64,000 nucleotides of DNA from Clostridia bacterium (GCA_017553325.1 JAFZMH010000008.1:116964-180963), one strand, 5' to 3'; counted from the stretch's first letter, positions 42,112-52,339 are shown. Translations and numbers: made by a program. Notes: generated from the letters alone by a model not told the origin.

Positions 42112-45069
42112 ATGAAAAAAGTTATGATTGGTATTCTCATCCTCATCCCTATTATCGTACTTCTCGTCATTTTGCTCGTCGGTGCGATTATCTCTATGGA
42201 CGCGTATATCGCCGTGGAGAGCGTGTCTCTTGAAGACGCGGACGGCAATCCCGTCAAAACCATAACTCTCAACACCGCCGAACTGGACGACGGAGCCATC
42301 GTGTTTGACGTCAACGACTATGCGTATCTGAAAGTCTTGCCTGCAAAGGCGACTGATAAGACCGTGTCTTGGTCAATAGAGGGACTGCGTTGCTTCGACC
42401 ATTATTTCGAGAGCATTTCAAACGATGCGGCGGCGGTCCTGATAAACAACAAAGGTACGCCCGTCGAAACAAACGACAGCGGCAAAGTCTTGATTCGCAC
42501 CTACTGCACGTTCGACCTGAAGGTTTCCGCAGGTTTCCACTCGGCTTCAGTAAAAGTCACCATCATCGGATACGACGTACAGAGAATTTCCGTGGCGAAC
42601 GTGACGACTGAAACCAATACGATTACAGTCGGCGAATCTATCAGGCTCAGCGCAAACTATACGCCTATCGACAGTATCGTTTCCGGCGTCATTTGGCAGA
42701 GCGACAACGCGGAGGTTGCGTCCGTTGACAAAAACGGCGTAGTTATTGCTCACAAAGCCGGCACGGCGCATATCACGCACAAGGCGAGCGTATATTCAAG
42801 CGAATCGACTTCGTCTATAAGATACGTCTCGTCCGACCCGTATACGGTGAACGTCGTAGGTGGCGCAAGCGGAGTCTATGGCAACGCGGTCACGACGTCG
42901 CAAACGCTACTCAGCCTGCACAGCCTCGGACTCGATGAATTTGTCGTCGAGGGAGGCGGCGGAACTATAGAGGGCGACACGCTCACCGTAACGGGCGAAC
43001 AAGTCGTGCTCAAAAAAGACAATCAAACGTTTGTCGTCACGATTTGCGATGATGACGCTATCGCAATAAGAAACGAAGAACTCTTCGATTATACAAACGA
43101 AAACAACACCTTTGTTCTTGAAGTGGACGGTGCTCCGCTCACTTTGGACGTGGTATGGCTTTCGCAGACAAAGGCGGGCACGCCCACGGGAGTGACCTGG
43201 TCGTCCTCCAACACGGAAATCGCTACGGTCAGCGACAGCGGTGCAATCGAAGCAAAGGCAAACGGTATCGTCACAATAACCGCGCATCTCGGCTCGAAGT
43301 CAGCAAGCATTCAGCTTGAAGCGCACGAAAAGGTCAAGATGTTGAGTCTTGAAACGTCAAATACCGCTTTGGCGTCCGCAGGTATCGCAAGAGAGACAGT
43401 CTTTGCAAGCGACAAGTTTGTCAACGTCAACGTTGACACAAGCAAAGAAGCCAACAGCACTCTCATTCACATTTTGGGTGAGCCGGAAGACGAAAGATAT
43501 CTCGTTGATTTCTATTCCGTCTACAACTTCGAAGTCGTTGAAGGAGAGGAGTACGCTCACTTTGATAACGTCGTCGCAAACAAACTCGTGTTCCACGGAG
43601 AAAACCTTGAAGGCAAGGGCAAACAACAAGTGGTCGCCCGCGTTTCCGCAAAGTATCCGAGATTTGAAGCGTTCACGCACTATACGACGGAAGAAGTCAC
43701 TTTGAACGTGATTTACGGCGTTGAAGTGTTTGATGCCTACGAATTCAAACTCGCGTCCCTTGACCAAAAGGATTATGCCTACAACAACGCTGTCCCGACG
43801 AAGGACTACGCAGGTTTTGACATCTACGTTTCAAGTTCCAAGACTATGGCAATCGTAATCGGAGACGACTTTGAGTTCGACGCGGAGTATTGCACAATAT
43901 ACAATTCCGCCGGTTTGTTCAACTGGGACTGTATAATCAGGTTGTACGGCGACGTCTACGGAAACGGCAAGACGATTTCTTCAAAGAAGGAATTGATTGA
44001 CGGTCAATACAGAGAACTCACGCACATTTGCTGGAGCAACGTGACGATGAGCAACATACACATCAGAGTCAACACGCTTGACGAGGACGTGACCTCGTTC
44101 TCAGCCAACGACACGCAGACGCTTTGGGGCGATTGCGTCGATATTGAGGCAATAGAGGACGACAGTATGCACATCAAACACGGCAGCGCAAGACTTACCA
44201 ACGTTCTCATTGAATTCTCTTTGCTTGAAAACGGCAAGAAGGCATCAAGCATCTACAATTCGGACGTCACTTATGACGGTTGCGTAATGAGAAATATGGC
44301 GCAGAGCGGCATTTATTCTCCGACGAGATTCCGCACGTTGACGATTGAAGGCGAAGAGTATCTCTATCCCGAATACGTGCATCTCTATTTCAACAACGTG
44401 TTTGCGTCCAACCTGCTCGGTACGCTCGCGAATATCACGTACGACTATTATTCGATTGAAACCTATGATAAAGACGGCGTCGGAGTTCCGCGCTTTGGTC
44501 AAACGCGCGAGACGATTGACGAGTATATGGAAGAGCACTATATCAGCAAGGGCTACAACTCCGAGTTTGTTCAAACCGGTTTCCTTGACCTCTACAACTG
44601 GCAACCTGCTTCTGCGACGAATATGCTCAAGACTGGCAACGACGACGCGGACGCACTGTTGCAAACCGCATTGGGCGCGCTCGTCGACAAGCATCCTGAT
44701 TTGGAGCCTTTCAAATACGTGTGGCAGAGAAACAAGATAACCGAGAGTTATTTCCACATGGGATTCGTCTCGCTTGGTCTTAACACGCCGAGAGGCACTC
44801 CTTGCAGCGAAACCGTCTATTTGAAACCGCAACTCGAAGACAAACGCTTCACGTATTTCTTCTCCAGAAATTTGAGAAGCACGTCTGAGTTCCCGGAACT
44901 CAAAAAGGATCTTACGCTGGGAATTACCGTTAGGATGTTGCAGAACTTGGATTTCTACATCTATCTCTACGACAACACCTGCGAAATCAACCCGAAGACG
45001 CAGGATCCGGAGTCGGGATATATGCCGAATGGGGCGAGGCTTATTGATCATCTCCACGGCCTCGTTTAA
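42112..45069 (+). CDS. 985-residue membrane-anchored Ig-like/beta-helix surface protein
   Basis: GGGGAGGG precedes ATG. Residues ~5-28 form one hydrophobic helix, giving an uncleaved anchor with a large external part. Bacterial Ig-like (BIG2) features occur at about 30-90, 165-250 (SVANVTTETNTITVGESIRL, then VIWQSDNAEVASVDKNGVV) and 345-410 (VTWSSSNTEIATVSDSGAI). Residues ~590-760 have short repeated beta strands with Asn/Asp turns like a parallel beta-helix (YGDVYGNGKTI, WSNVTMSNIHIRV, NSDVTYDGCVM). The last ~200 residues are not recognised. No LPxTG sorting signal. Co-transcribed with the ABC exporter; its stop starts hairpin copy E. Confidence 0.8.
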   Translation: MKKVMIGILILIPIIVLLVILLVGAIISMDAYIAVESVSLEDADGNPVKTITLNTAELDDGAIVFDVNDYAYLKVLPAKATDKTVSWSIEGLRCFDHYFESISNDAAAVLINNKGTPVETNDSGKVLIRTYCTFDLKVSAGFHSASVKVTIIGYDVQRISVANVTTETNTITVGESIRLSANYTPIDSIVSGVIWQSDNAEVASVDKNGVVIAHKAGTAHITHKASVYSSESTSSIRYVSSDPYTVNVVGGASGVYGNAVTTSQTLLSLHSLGLDEFVVEGGGGTIEGDTLTVTGEQVVLKKDNQTFVVTICDDDAIAIRNEELFDYTNENNTFVLEVDGAPLTLDVVWLSQTKAGTPTGVTWSSSNTEIATVSDSGAIEAKANGIVTITAHLGSKSASIQLEAHEKVKMLSLETSNTALASAGIARETVFASDKFVNVNVDTSKEANSTLIHILGEPEDERYLVDFYSVYNFEVVEGEEYAHFDNVVANKLVFHGENLEGKGKQQVVARVSAKYPRFEAFTHYTTEEVTLNVIYGVEVFDAYEFKLASLDQKDYAYNNAVPTKDYAGFDIYVSSSKTMAIVIGDDFEFDAEYCTIYNSAGLFNWDCIIRLYGDVYGNGKTISSKKELIDGQYRELTHICWSNVTMSNIHIRVNTLDEDVTSFSANDTQTLWGDCVDIEAIEDDSMHIKHGSARLTNVLIEFSLLENGKKASSIYNSDVTYDGCVMRNMAQSGIYSPTRFRTLTIEGEEYLYPEYVHLYFNNVFASNLLGTLANITYDYYSIETYDKDGVGVPRFGQTRETIDEYMEEHYISKGYNSEFVQTGFLDLYNWQPASATNMLKTGNDDADALLQTALGALVDKHPDLEPFKYVWQRNKITESYFHMGFVSLGLNTPRGTPCSETVYLKPQLEDKRFTYFFSRNLRSTSEFPELKKDLTLGITVRMLQNLDFYIYLYDNTCEINPKTQDPESGYMPNGARLIDHLHGLV

Positions 45070-45194
45070 AACCTTGTGAGTTAGCGATCTACGTCGTCAG
45101 CTACAAAAAATGCACACCGTCATGTACGTTTTAGTACATTGGGCGGTGTGATTTTTTTTGCTTTCTAGTATCTCATCTCACTCACAAGGTTTTA
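45067..45194 (+). repeat. Nested hairpin element, copy E (after the Ig-like protein)
   Basis: Outer arm TAAAACCTTGTGAG (containing the stop codon) pairs perfectly over 14 bp with CTCACAAGGTTTTA. Internal loop: 5' TTAGCGATCTACGTC, 3' TTTCTAGTATCTCATCTCA. Inner stem AGC.ACAAAAAATGCACACCG with CGGTGTGATTTTTTTTGCT. Apical CATGTAC/GTACATTGGG. The most regular copy. Confidence 0.78.
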
Positions 45195-45312
45195 TTAAAT
45201 TGTGCTGTTTGGCGAACAACCATACAACTTTTAAAAAATAAGTCTATTTTTTATAGAAAAATTTCGATATATATGGTAAAATATATATAAATCAACGTTT
45301 AGAGGACAAAAA

Positions 45313-46122
45313 ATGGAAAAAATCGGGCTTGTGCTTGAGGGGGGCGGAGTAAAAGGTGCCTATCAGGTCGGTGCACTCAGAGCGATAGAGGAGTGCGGAA
45401 TACGCTTTGACGGCGTGGTGGGCACGTCTATCGGCGCGGTCAACGGCGCGCTATATATCGAAGGCGGTTATCAGAAACTTTACGAGATGTGGAAGACCGT
45501 CGATACGGACACGATTTTCCCTATAAGCAAAAAGTATTTGCAAAATATTCGCCAAAAGGACATTGACCTTGACACGATCATCTACGTGGGCAAGTGCGTA
45601 TTTACTGTGAGCGATATTCTCAAAAAGACTCACGAAAAATGCTCGGAATTTTTGAGCAAGCACGTAAGCGAGGAAGACCTTCGCAACAGTCCTCTCGATT
45701 ACGGTTGCGTGGCGTATGATTTGAGCGACAGAAAACCCGTTGAGGTGATGAAAGAGGACGTCCCGCAAGGCGAACTCGTGGACTATATTATCGCGTCCGC
45801 GTCCTATCCCGCGCTTCCGCCCAAAGTCATAGCGCAAAAGAAGTATATCGACGGCGGTGTTTGGGACAATATGCCCGTCAACCTCATCGCGCGACACGGC
45901 TACAAAAAAATTCTCGTCATACGCACGAACGTCAAGGAAAAACAACCCAAGCGCAAATTCGAGTTCGGCGACGACGTGGAATTGCGCTACATAACCCCGC
46001 AGGTCGATTTGGGGCAGGCTATGGCGTTTTCAAAGAGCCGAGTCGTGTCGTTTATGGCAAAGGGCTACGGCGACGCTATCGTCGCTCTTGACAACGGACT
46101 CGCAGATTTTTTGAAAAAGTGA
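45313..46122 (+). CDS. Patatin-like phospholipase
   Basis: 269 residues. Catalytic dyad motifs are intact: oxyanion loop GGGVKG (10-15), nucleophile elbow GTSIG with Ser39, and IDGGVWDN with Asp180. Such bacterial enzymes (RssA/YlbK-like) are cytoplasmic acyl hydrolases acting on phospholipids or lysophospholipids. AGAGGA precedes ATG. An AT-rich promoter-like sequence with TAAAAT lies about 25 bp upstream. It lies just before polA but is separated by 53 bp. Confidence 0.93.
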   Translation: MEKIGLVLEGGGVKGAYQVGALRAIEECGIRFDGVVGTSIGAVNGALYIEGGYQKLYEMWKTVDTDTIFPISKKYLQNIRQKDIDLDTIIYVGKCVFTVSDILKKTHEKCSEFLSKHVSEEDLRNSPLDYGCVAYDLSDRKPVEVMKEDVPQGELVDYIIASASYPALPPKVIAQKKYIDGGVWDNMPVNLIARHGYKKILVIRTNVKEKQPKRKFEFGDDVELRYITPQVDLGQAMAFSKSRVVSFMAKGYGDAIVALDNGLADFLKK

Positions 46123-46175
46123 TTTGACGGAGTATTGAATCTCCAAAAGGATAGCAACAATAATAAGGAGACGCT

Positions 46176-48680
46176 ATGGAAACCAAGATTTTGCTTTTAG
46201 ACTCCAACAGTTTGATGCACAGAGCCTATCATGCGCTCCCCAACCTAAAAACGTCGAAAGGGCAGTATACCGGTGCGATATACGGCTTTTTGAACATACT
46301 TTTGCGCCTTATCAAGGAGCAGAACCCCACGCACATCGCCGCCGCGTTCGACCTTCACGGACCTACCTTCCGCCACGAGATGTATTCTGACTACAAGGCG
46401 ACGAGAAAACCCATGGACGAGGAACTCCGCCAACAGGTTGAGCCTCTCAAACACCTTATAACCGCGATGGGAATAAAAATCGTCAGTCTGCAAGGCTACG
46501 AGGGCGACGACATCCTCGGCACCCTCTCAAAGCGTTTTGACGAGCCATGCATTATCGTCACGGGAGACAGAGACAGTTTCCAACTCGTCGGCGACACGAC
46601 CAAGGTGTTTTGGACGAAAAAGGGTGTGAGCGAAATCGAGGTTTACGACGAAAATCGCCTTCTCGAAGACGGGTTTACCGTCAGCCAATTCATAGACTAC
46701 AAGGCTCTCATGGGGGACGCCAGCGACAATATCCCCGGCGTCTCGGGCGTGGGAGAGAAGACCGCAAAGCAACTCCTTCAAGAGTACGGCTCGCTCGATA
46801 GCGTACTTGAACACGCAGGAGAGATAAAGGGCAAACTCGGCGAGAAGATCGCGGAGGGCAAAGATATGGCGATATTGAGCCGTAAACTTGCCGTCATCAA
46901 CCGCGACGTGCCGATTGAATGTACGCTTGACGATATAAAGTTTGAACCCGTCTATACGCAAGAGGTCAGGAGCATTTTGAACGAACTCGAAATCTCCTCG
47001 CTTGCAAACCGTATGACGTTTGAAGAAGGGGAAGCACCGTCTCCCGTCGCCATAGACAAGCAGACGATAACGCTCAAACAGGCGGAGGAGATACGCCGTG
47101 CGCTCGTCGGAGACAAAGTCGCCGTCGTCATAGACAAGGACGTAAGATTTGCCGTGGACGAAAGGACGGAGTACGTCATCGAATGCACGGAAGATCTTTT
47201 CAGCGAAGGCATGAACTACGACGAGGCAGTCGAGGCGGTCAAGGATGCGGCAAGGGGAAAAGAACTCGTTTGCTACGATTTCAAGTCGCTCTCAAAGACC
47301 TACGGTTTTGACAATGATAAGTTCTTTGACGTGATGATAGCCTCGCACCTTGCGCGCGAGAGCGCACCGATAAAGTCAATAGAGCAGGTTTTCGGCGCGG
47401 ACGGACTTGAAGTGGGCGCGGTTGAAATGCTCGTTGAACGCGAAAAACTTGTGGCGCAAATGACCGATAAGCAGGTTTACGACTTGTTTTTGAAAGTTGA
47501 ACAGCCCCTTTGCGTCGTTCTCCGCAATATGGAAGAGCGCGGGGTCAGCGTCTCCGTCGACGTCTTGAAACGCCTTGAAAAGGAGTACGGCGACAAGATT
47601 GACGCCGTCACGACAAAGATATACGAACTTGCGGGAGAGCCTTTCAACATCGCGTCTCCCAAGCAACTCGGCGACGTATTGTTTGAAAAACTCGGACTCA
47701 GGCACGGCAAAAAGACCAAGACGGGTTATTCCGTCAGCGAGGACGTACTTTCAAACCTTGCCAACGCTCACCCGATAATTCCGCTCATACTCGAATACCG
47801 TCATTATGCCAAACTGCAATCGACCTACGTCGTAGGGCTTCAACCGCTCGTCACGAGAGGGAAGATACACACGGAATACAATCAATGTATCACTATGACG
47901 GGCAGATTGTCCTCCACCAATCCGAATCTTCAAAATATACCGACGAGAAGCGAAGAGGCAAAGGATATTAAATCCGCGTTTATCGCAAGCGAGGGTTGCA
48001 CTCTCGTTTCAGCCGACTATTCGCAGATAGAACTCAGGCTCCTTGCGCATTTCAGTGGGGACGAACAACTCATAAACGCTTTCAAAAACGAAGAGGACAT
48101 CCACGCGCTCACCGCGTCACAAATATTGCACAAGCGTATTGAGGACGTCACCGCAGGCGAACGCAGGGACGCAAAGGCAGTCAACTTTGGCATAATTTAC
48201 GGCATAAGCGGTTTTGGACTTGCTGAAAACCTGTCTATTCCTCGCTATCAGGCGACGGAGTTTATCGACAAGTATTTCGAGAACCACCCGAAGGTCCGCG
48301 AATATATGGACAAGTGCGTGGCGGACGCAAAAGAACTCGGCTACGCGAAGACGATGCTCGGCAGGCGCAGAAATCTTTCGGACCTCAATGCGTCCAACTA
48401 TATGGTGCGCACGGGGGCGGAGCGTATGGCGATGAACACACCGCTCCAAGGCTCGGCGGCGGATATCATCAAACTTGCCATGCTCGGCGTAGAAAAGCGT
48501 CTTGAAAATACGAAATCGAAGATGATTTTGCAAATTCACGACGAACTCGTCATCGACGCGGACAATTCAGAACTCGACGAGGTCAAAAAGATACTCGTGG
48601 ACGAGATGGAACACGCAGTGTCTTTAAGTGTACCGCTTACCGTTGACGAAGCAATCGGTAAGTCTTGGGACTTGCTATAA
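46176..48680 (+). CDS. polA: DNA polymerase I
   Basis: 834 residues with TAAGGAG before ATG. Domains in order: 5'-3' exonuclease/flap nuclease (1-~290; LLLDSNSLMHRAYHAL, EGDDILGT, GDRDSFQL, GDASDNIPGV); a 3'-5' exonuclease-like domain (~300-455) without the usual acidic exo motifs, as in many Firmicutes; polymerase domain (~460-834) with motif A DYSQIELRLLAH, motif B RDAKAVNFGIIYG and motif C QIHDELVIDAD. It fills gaps and removes RNA primers. coaE follows immediately, a common pairing. Confidence 0.97.
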   Translation: METKILLLDSNSLMHRAYHALPNLKTSKGQYTGAIYGFLNILLRLIKEQNPTHIAAAFDLHGPTFRHEMYSDYKATRKPMDEELRQQVEPLKHLITAMGIKIVSLQGYEGDDILGTLSKRFDEPCIIVTGDRDSFQLVGDTTKVFWTKKGVSEIEVYDENRLLEDGFTVSQFIDYKALMGDASDNIPGVSGVGEKTAKQLLQEYGSLDSVLEHAGEIKGKLGEKIAEGKDMAILSRKLAVINRDVPIECTLDDIKFEPVYTQEVRSILNELEISSLANRMTFEEGEAPSPVAIDKQTITLKQAEEIRRALVGDKVAVVIDKDVRFAVDERTEYVIECTEDLFSEGMNYDEAVEAVKDAARGKELVCYDFKSLSKTYGFDNDKFFDVMIASHLARESAPIKSIEQVFGADGLEVGAVEMLVEREKLVAQMTDKQVYDLFLKVEQPLCVVLRNMEERGVSVSVDVLKRLEKEYGDKIDAVTTKIYELAGEPFNIASPKQLGDVLFEKLGLRHGKKTKTGYSVSEDVLSNLANAHPIIPLILEYRHYAKLQSTYVVGLQPLVTRGKIHTEYNQCITMTGRLSSTNPNLQNIPTRSEEAKDIKSAFIASEGCTLVSADYSQIELRLLAHFSGDEQLINAFKNEEDIHALTASQILHKRIEDVTAGERRDAKAVNFGIIYGISGFGLAENLSIPRYQATEFIDKYFENHPKVREYMDKCVADAKELGYAKTMLGRRRNLSDLNASNYMVRTGAERMAMNTPLQGSAADIIKLAMLGVEKRLENTKSKMILQIHDELVIDADNSELDEVKKILVDEMEHAVSLSVPLTVDEAIGKSWDLL

Positions 48681-48696
48681 ATACACGGTTAGAATT

Positions 48697-49257
48697 ATGA
48701 AAATCGCAGTCGTAGGCGGAATAGGCTCGGGAAAGAGCGAGGTCGTAAAAGCGGCGGAAAGTTTGGGTATTGCGTGTCTAAGCGCAGACGCTATAAACGC
48801 CGCGCTTTTGACGTCGCCGTCATACGTTTATGAGATTGAAAAACTGTTTCCGTCGGCGGTTGAAAAGGGAGCGGTGAACAAAAAAGAACTTGCCAGAATT
48901 GTTTTCAACGACGAAACTGCGAGGGCAAAGCTCAACGCGCTTGCTCATCCGCTCGTTTTGAAAAGGATCGAGCAGGACGCACGCAGCCCTCTCGTCGTGG
49001 AACTTCCTCTCATTTTCGAGAGTGGCGCGGAAAAACTTTTCGACGTGATAATTGCCGTCGTCACTCCTCTTGAAAACCGCATAAACAGGGTCGTCGCAAG
49101 TCGCGATATGACGAGGGAAGAAGTCCTCGCACGCATTAATTCGCAGGTGGAAGAGGACAGATATTTGAAGGCCGCAAACGTCGTCTTGGAAAACGACGGC
49201 ACGCTTTGCGACTTAAGGAACAAGGCAAAAGAGGTTTTTGAGTCGCTTTGCCTTTAA
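48697..49257 (+). CDS. coaE: Dephospho-CoA kinase
   Basis: Phosphorylates dephospho-CoA, the last step of coenzyme A synthesis. 186 residues from ATG 48697; MKIAVVGGIGSGKSEV is the standard family start with the P-loop at residues 8-15, and the longer upstream frame overlaps polA. Other signatures: CLSADAINAAL, VVELPLIFESG and the lid region RDMTREEVLARINSQ. Sixteen bases separate it from polA, and no strong ribosome site is seen, so translation may be coupled. Confidence 0.94.
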   Translation: MKIAVVGGIGSGKSEVVKAAESLGIACLSADAINAALLTSPSYVYEIEKLFPSAVEKGAVNKKELARIVFNDETARAKLNALAHPLVLKRIEQDARSPLVVELPLIFESGAEKLFDVIIAVVTPLENRINRVVASRDMTREEVLARINSQVEEDRYLKAANVVLENDGTLCDLRNKAKEVFESLCL

Positions 49258-49284
49258 TTTTGTTCAAAAACATTGATTTTTGTA

Positions 49285-49313
49285 TTGAAATACTTATTTT
49301 TTGGTGCTAAACT
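49285..49313 (+). promoter_or_regulatory. Promoter of the SDR-peptidase pair
   Basis: TTGAAA (49285-49290), 17-bp spacer, TAAACT (49308-49313), 51 bp before ATG 49364. Confidence 0.65.
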
Positions 49314-49363
49314 TATTCTATAGTAATTTTTGCGCGCGATGCGCGTTTGATAAGGAGAAAACT

Positions 49364-50158
49364 ATGATTACTGGCAAAACAATCGTTCTTACTGGTGCAA
49401 ACAGCGGTATCGGTCTTGAGACTTTGAAACTTCTCGTCCAAGGCGACAACAAAATTCTTGCAGTCGACCTCAACACGGACAAACTCGCAGGATTTGACCA
49501 AAACAAGGTTATCCCTATGCAATGCGACGTTTCGACCCCTGAAAACGTCGACAAGATTTTTGAAACCGCAATCGAAAAACTCGGTTCAATCGACATTTTC
49601 TATGCGAACGCAGGCTTCCCGTATTACGAGCTTATGGACTACGTAAATTGGGAAAGAATCGAAAATATTTTCAAGGTCAACGTCTATTCTCCGATTTATT
49701 CCATTCAAAAGTACATAGAATACTTGAACGGCAGACCGGGACACATGGCGTTCACGGTTTCCGCAATCGGCAAGTTGGCGATGCCGGGCTATACGCTTTA
49801 CAGTGCGTCCAAGTTTGCTTTGCAAGGTTTCCAACAAGGCTTCCGTCTTGAAATGCCCAAGAACGTCAAACTCACTTGCCTCTATCCCGTCGCAACGGAC
49901 ACAGGCTTCTTCAAGAAGGCAGTTGAAGGTCAAGAGGACAAGGTCATAAAAGAAAAACCGTTCCCAGTTCAAAAACCGACGGTTGTCGCAAAGAAGATGG
50001 TCAAGGGGCTCGAGAAACAGAGAAAGAGCGTCAACCCCTGCGGACTCTTTACGCTCGCACAAATTCTCTTTGCAATCTGCCCGCCGCTCAGAAACTTCTA
50101 TTGGCACCTCGAATATAAGAAACTTGAACGCTACGAAGCGCAAAAGGCAGAAAAATAA
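49364..50158 (+). CDS. Short-chain dehydrogenase/reductase
   Basis: 264 residues from ATG 49364 (TAAGGAG before it). Classical SDR: cofactor loop TGANSGIG (about residues 9-16), acidic residue after beta-2 in VDLNTDKL suggesting NAD(H), structural NAG in YANAGFP, catalytic Ser in FTVSAIG, and YSASK active site. The C-terminal region has a hydrophobic stretch (LFTLAQILFAICPPL) and a basic end, suggesting membrane association as in lipid-modifying SDRs. It lies 20 bp before a membrane peptidase gene. Substrate unknown. Confidence 0.9.
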   Translation: MITGKTIVLTGANSGIGLETLKLLVQGDNKILAVDLNTDKLAGFDQNKVIPMQCDVSTPENVDKIFETAIEKLGSIDIFYANAGFPYYELMDYVNWERIENIFKVNVYSPIYSIQKYIEYLNGRPGHMAFTVSAIGKLAMPGYTLYSASKFALQGFQQGFRLEMPKNVKLTCLYPVATDTGFFKKAVEGQEDKVIKEKPFPVQKPTVVAKKMVKGLEKQRKSVNPCGLFTLAQILFAICPPLRNFYWHLEYKKLERYEAQKAEK

Positions 50159-50178
50159 GACCTATACAGGGGGAATAT

Positions 50179-51462
50179 ATGTCAAAACTTCAAAAGTTGA
50201 TTGACAAAAAGGCGCAGAGCGCCGACTTTATGGCGCAGGAAATTGCCCATATTTGCAACGATATGCCAAAGCGCGATCCGGGCAGTCTCGGTGAAAAGAT
50301 GGCGTGCGAATATATGGCGGACTATATGAAAAACAAGTGCGGTTGCGAACGCACGGACATCGAGGAGTTCGTCGAACATCCAAACGCCTTTTTCGGTTGG
50401 ATATATTTTACGATTACGTTTGTGCTTGCAAGTTTGGTATTGTTTTTCTTCGTTCCGCTTGCCGGCGCGCTCATCAACATACTCGGCTTTGTGATTTTGG
50501 TCATACAATTCGGGTTTTACAAGAAAGTCGTCGACAAGTTTTTTCCCAAAAAGATAGGGCATAGCGTCACTGCGATAAAGAAATGCACGGGCGAAGTCAA
50601 GGGCAGAGTCTTTTTCAACGGACACCCCGACGCAGTGTGGAATTGGCCTGTCAACAACAAGTTTGGCGGGAAGGTGCACATGGCGCATCTCGTGTCCAGT
50701 ATGCTGGGCGGACTTATAATTCAAGGGCTCAACATCGCGGCTGCAATACGTTTGCCCCTTGTGACAGGCGCGCACTACGTTCAAAACTTTGTGTTTGCGG
50801 AGATGGTCAACGCCTATTCGCCTGCGCTTTTGTATCTCGGGTTTGCGGTGATGATTTTCGTGCCTTGTCTTGTCGGCATGTATTTTATGTGGGACGAGCA
50901 CACGATTGTCGACGGAGCCAATGACAACTTGACGGGTTGTTATATGGGCATCGCGATTTTGAAGGCGTTGAAGGACGAGGGTATCGAACTTGAACATACC
51001 GAGGTCGGCGTCATAATATCCGGCAGTGAAGAGGCGGGACTTAGAGGCGCAATGGCTTGGGCAAAGGCTCACAAAGAAGAGTTCAGCGACGTGCCGACTT
51101 GGATATATTCCTACGACACTATCCACGAGAGCAGATTCTTGGGTGTCAGCTATCGCGATTTAAACGGCACGGTCAAGAGTGACAAAGAGGTCTCGGACAG
51201 TTTTATCGAGGCGGCAAAACAACTCGACATACACTGCATAAAGTCTTGGGTCCCACCGTTTGGCGGAGCGACGGACAACGCTGCGTTCTTGAAAGCGGGC
51301 TTTAAGTCCACCGGTATCACCGCGCTCGACCACAATTTGCAACCGTACTATCACACGATGAAGGACAATGCGGACAACCTGAACAAAGAGTGCCTTGCGG
51401 ACTGCTATGCGGTTTCCGTCAAGTGCCTTGAAAACTTTGACAGGATGGTGTCGGCAAAATAA
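50179..51462 (+). CDS. M28-type zinc peptidase interrupted by membrane helices
   Basis: 427 residues. Metal and catalytic residues of the M28 family can be assigned: FNGHPDAV (H149, D151), VDGANDN (D245), SGSEEAG (E284/E285), SYDT (D313) and QPYYHTMKDN (His near 391). All five ligand positions are kept, so activity is likely. Hydrophobic helices sit at about 72-115 and 172-236, between the N-terminal part and the H motif, and between the H motif and the Asp motif. The catalytic domain is therefore assembled around four membrane spans. No signal peptide. Coupled to the SDR gene. Confidence 0.8.
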   Translation: MSKLQKLIDKKAQSADFMAQEIAHICNDMPKRDPGSLGEKMACEYMADYMKNKCGCERTDIEEFVEHPNAFFGWIYFTITFVLASLVLFFFVPLAGALINILGFVILVIQFGFYKKVVDKFFPKKIGHSVTAIKKCTGEVKGRVFFNGHPDAVWNWPVNNKFGGKVHMAHLVSSMLGGLIIQGLNIAAAIRLPLVTGAHYVQNFVFAEMVNAYSPALLYLGFAVMIFVPCLVGMYFMWDEHTIVDGANDNLTGCYMGIAILKALKDEGIELEHTEVGVIISGSEEAGLRGAMAWAKAHKEEFSDVPTWIYSYDTIHESRFLGVSYRDLNGTVKSDKEVSDSFIEAAKQLDIHCIKSWVPPFGGATDNAAFLKAGFKSTGITALDHNLQPYYHTMKDNADNLNKECLADCYAVSVKCLENFDRMVSAK

Positions 51463-51541
51463 ATCAAACAAGCTTTATAGTTGAAAACTATAATTCATTG
51501 CAAAACTGCCTTTGCGCAGTTTTTCAATATAGGGGAAATCT

Positions 51542-52339
51542 ATGTCAATAGACGAAAAATGCTGTTGTTCAAAAGAACCTTTGGGGACTATACCTATCGG
51601 GAGAATAATCGACAAACTCGACATACTCTTTTCGCACAACCAGATGGACGAAGTGGGCGAGGTTTTGCGCTACTGGGAAAAGGAAGCGCGAACTCTCAAC
51701 GACGACAAGGGTTTGCTTGAAATCTTGAGCGAGGAAATCGGCTATTACAGGAAGGTCGGCGATAAGACGCGAGGACTCGGCGCGGTGGACGAAGCGCTGT
51801 TTATGCTGGACTTAAACGACAATACGAACAGCGTCAACAACGCGACGATATATCTCAACTGCGCGACGACGATGAAGGCGTTTGGCAAAGCGGAAGAGGC
51901 ACTCAAATACTATGAAAAGGCAAAAGAGACCTATGAACGCCTTTTGCCCGCCGACGATTTCCGCCTTGCGGGGCTGTATAACAACTATGCAACCGCGCTT
52001 AAGGACCTCGAAAGATACGACGAGGCGAGAGAGAACTACGTTAAGGCGATAAAGCTCCTCGAGGCGAAGGAGGACGTATACGGTGAAATCGCCGTGTCCT
52101 ACGTCAATCTCGCGCATCTCGAATACGACGCGGCGTACGCAAGGGGAGAAGGCGCGGACGAAAAGGTGGACGAGTGCCTCGATAAGGCGTATAAGTGCCT
52201 TGACGACCCGAACATAAAAAGAGACGGCAATTATGCCTATATCTGCGAGAAGTGCGCATCCGCATACGAGTTTTTCGGCTACTTTATGCAGAAGGCGGAA
52301 CTCGAAAAGCGCGCGAACGAAGTATATAGCAGACAATAG
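51542..52339 (+). CDS. Tetratricopeptide-repeat protein
   Basis: 265 residues, GGGG-A site before ATG. The N-terminus contains a Cys cluster (CCCSKEP, residues 7-13). The rest is helical TPR-like pairs, for example ATIYLNCATTMKAFGKAEEALKYYEKAKETYE and GLYNNYATALKDLERYDEARENYVKAIKLL, then AVSYVNLAHLEYDAA. Such TPR proteins often pair with DUF4037 genes; here the DUF4037 gene begins eight bases after the stop. Likely a scaffold for that partner. No enzymatic motif is seen. Confidence 0.85.
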   Translation: MSIDEKCCCSKEPLGTIPIGRIIDKLDILFSHNQMDEVGEVLRYWEKEARTLNDDKGLLEILSEEIGYYRKVGDKTRGLGAVDEALFMLDLNDNTNSVNNATIYLNCATTMKAFGKAEEALKYYEKAKETYERLLPADDFRLAGLYNNYATALKDLERYDEARENYVKAIKLLEAKEDVYGEIAVSYVNLAHLEYDAAYARGEGADEKVDECLDKAYKCLDDPNIKRDGNYAYICEKCASAYEFFGYFMQKAELEKRANEVYSRQ

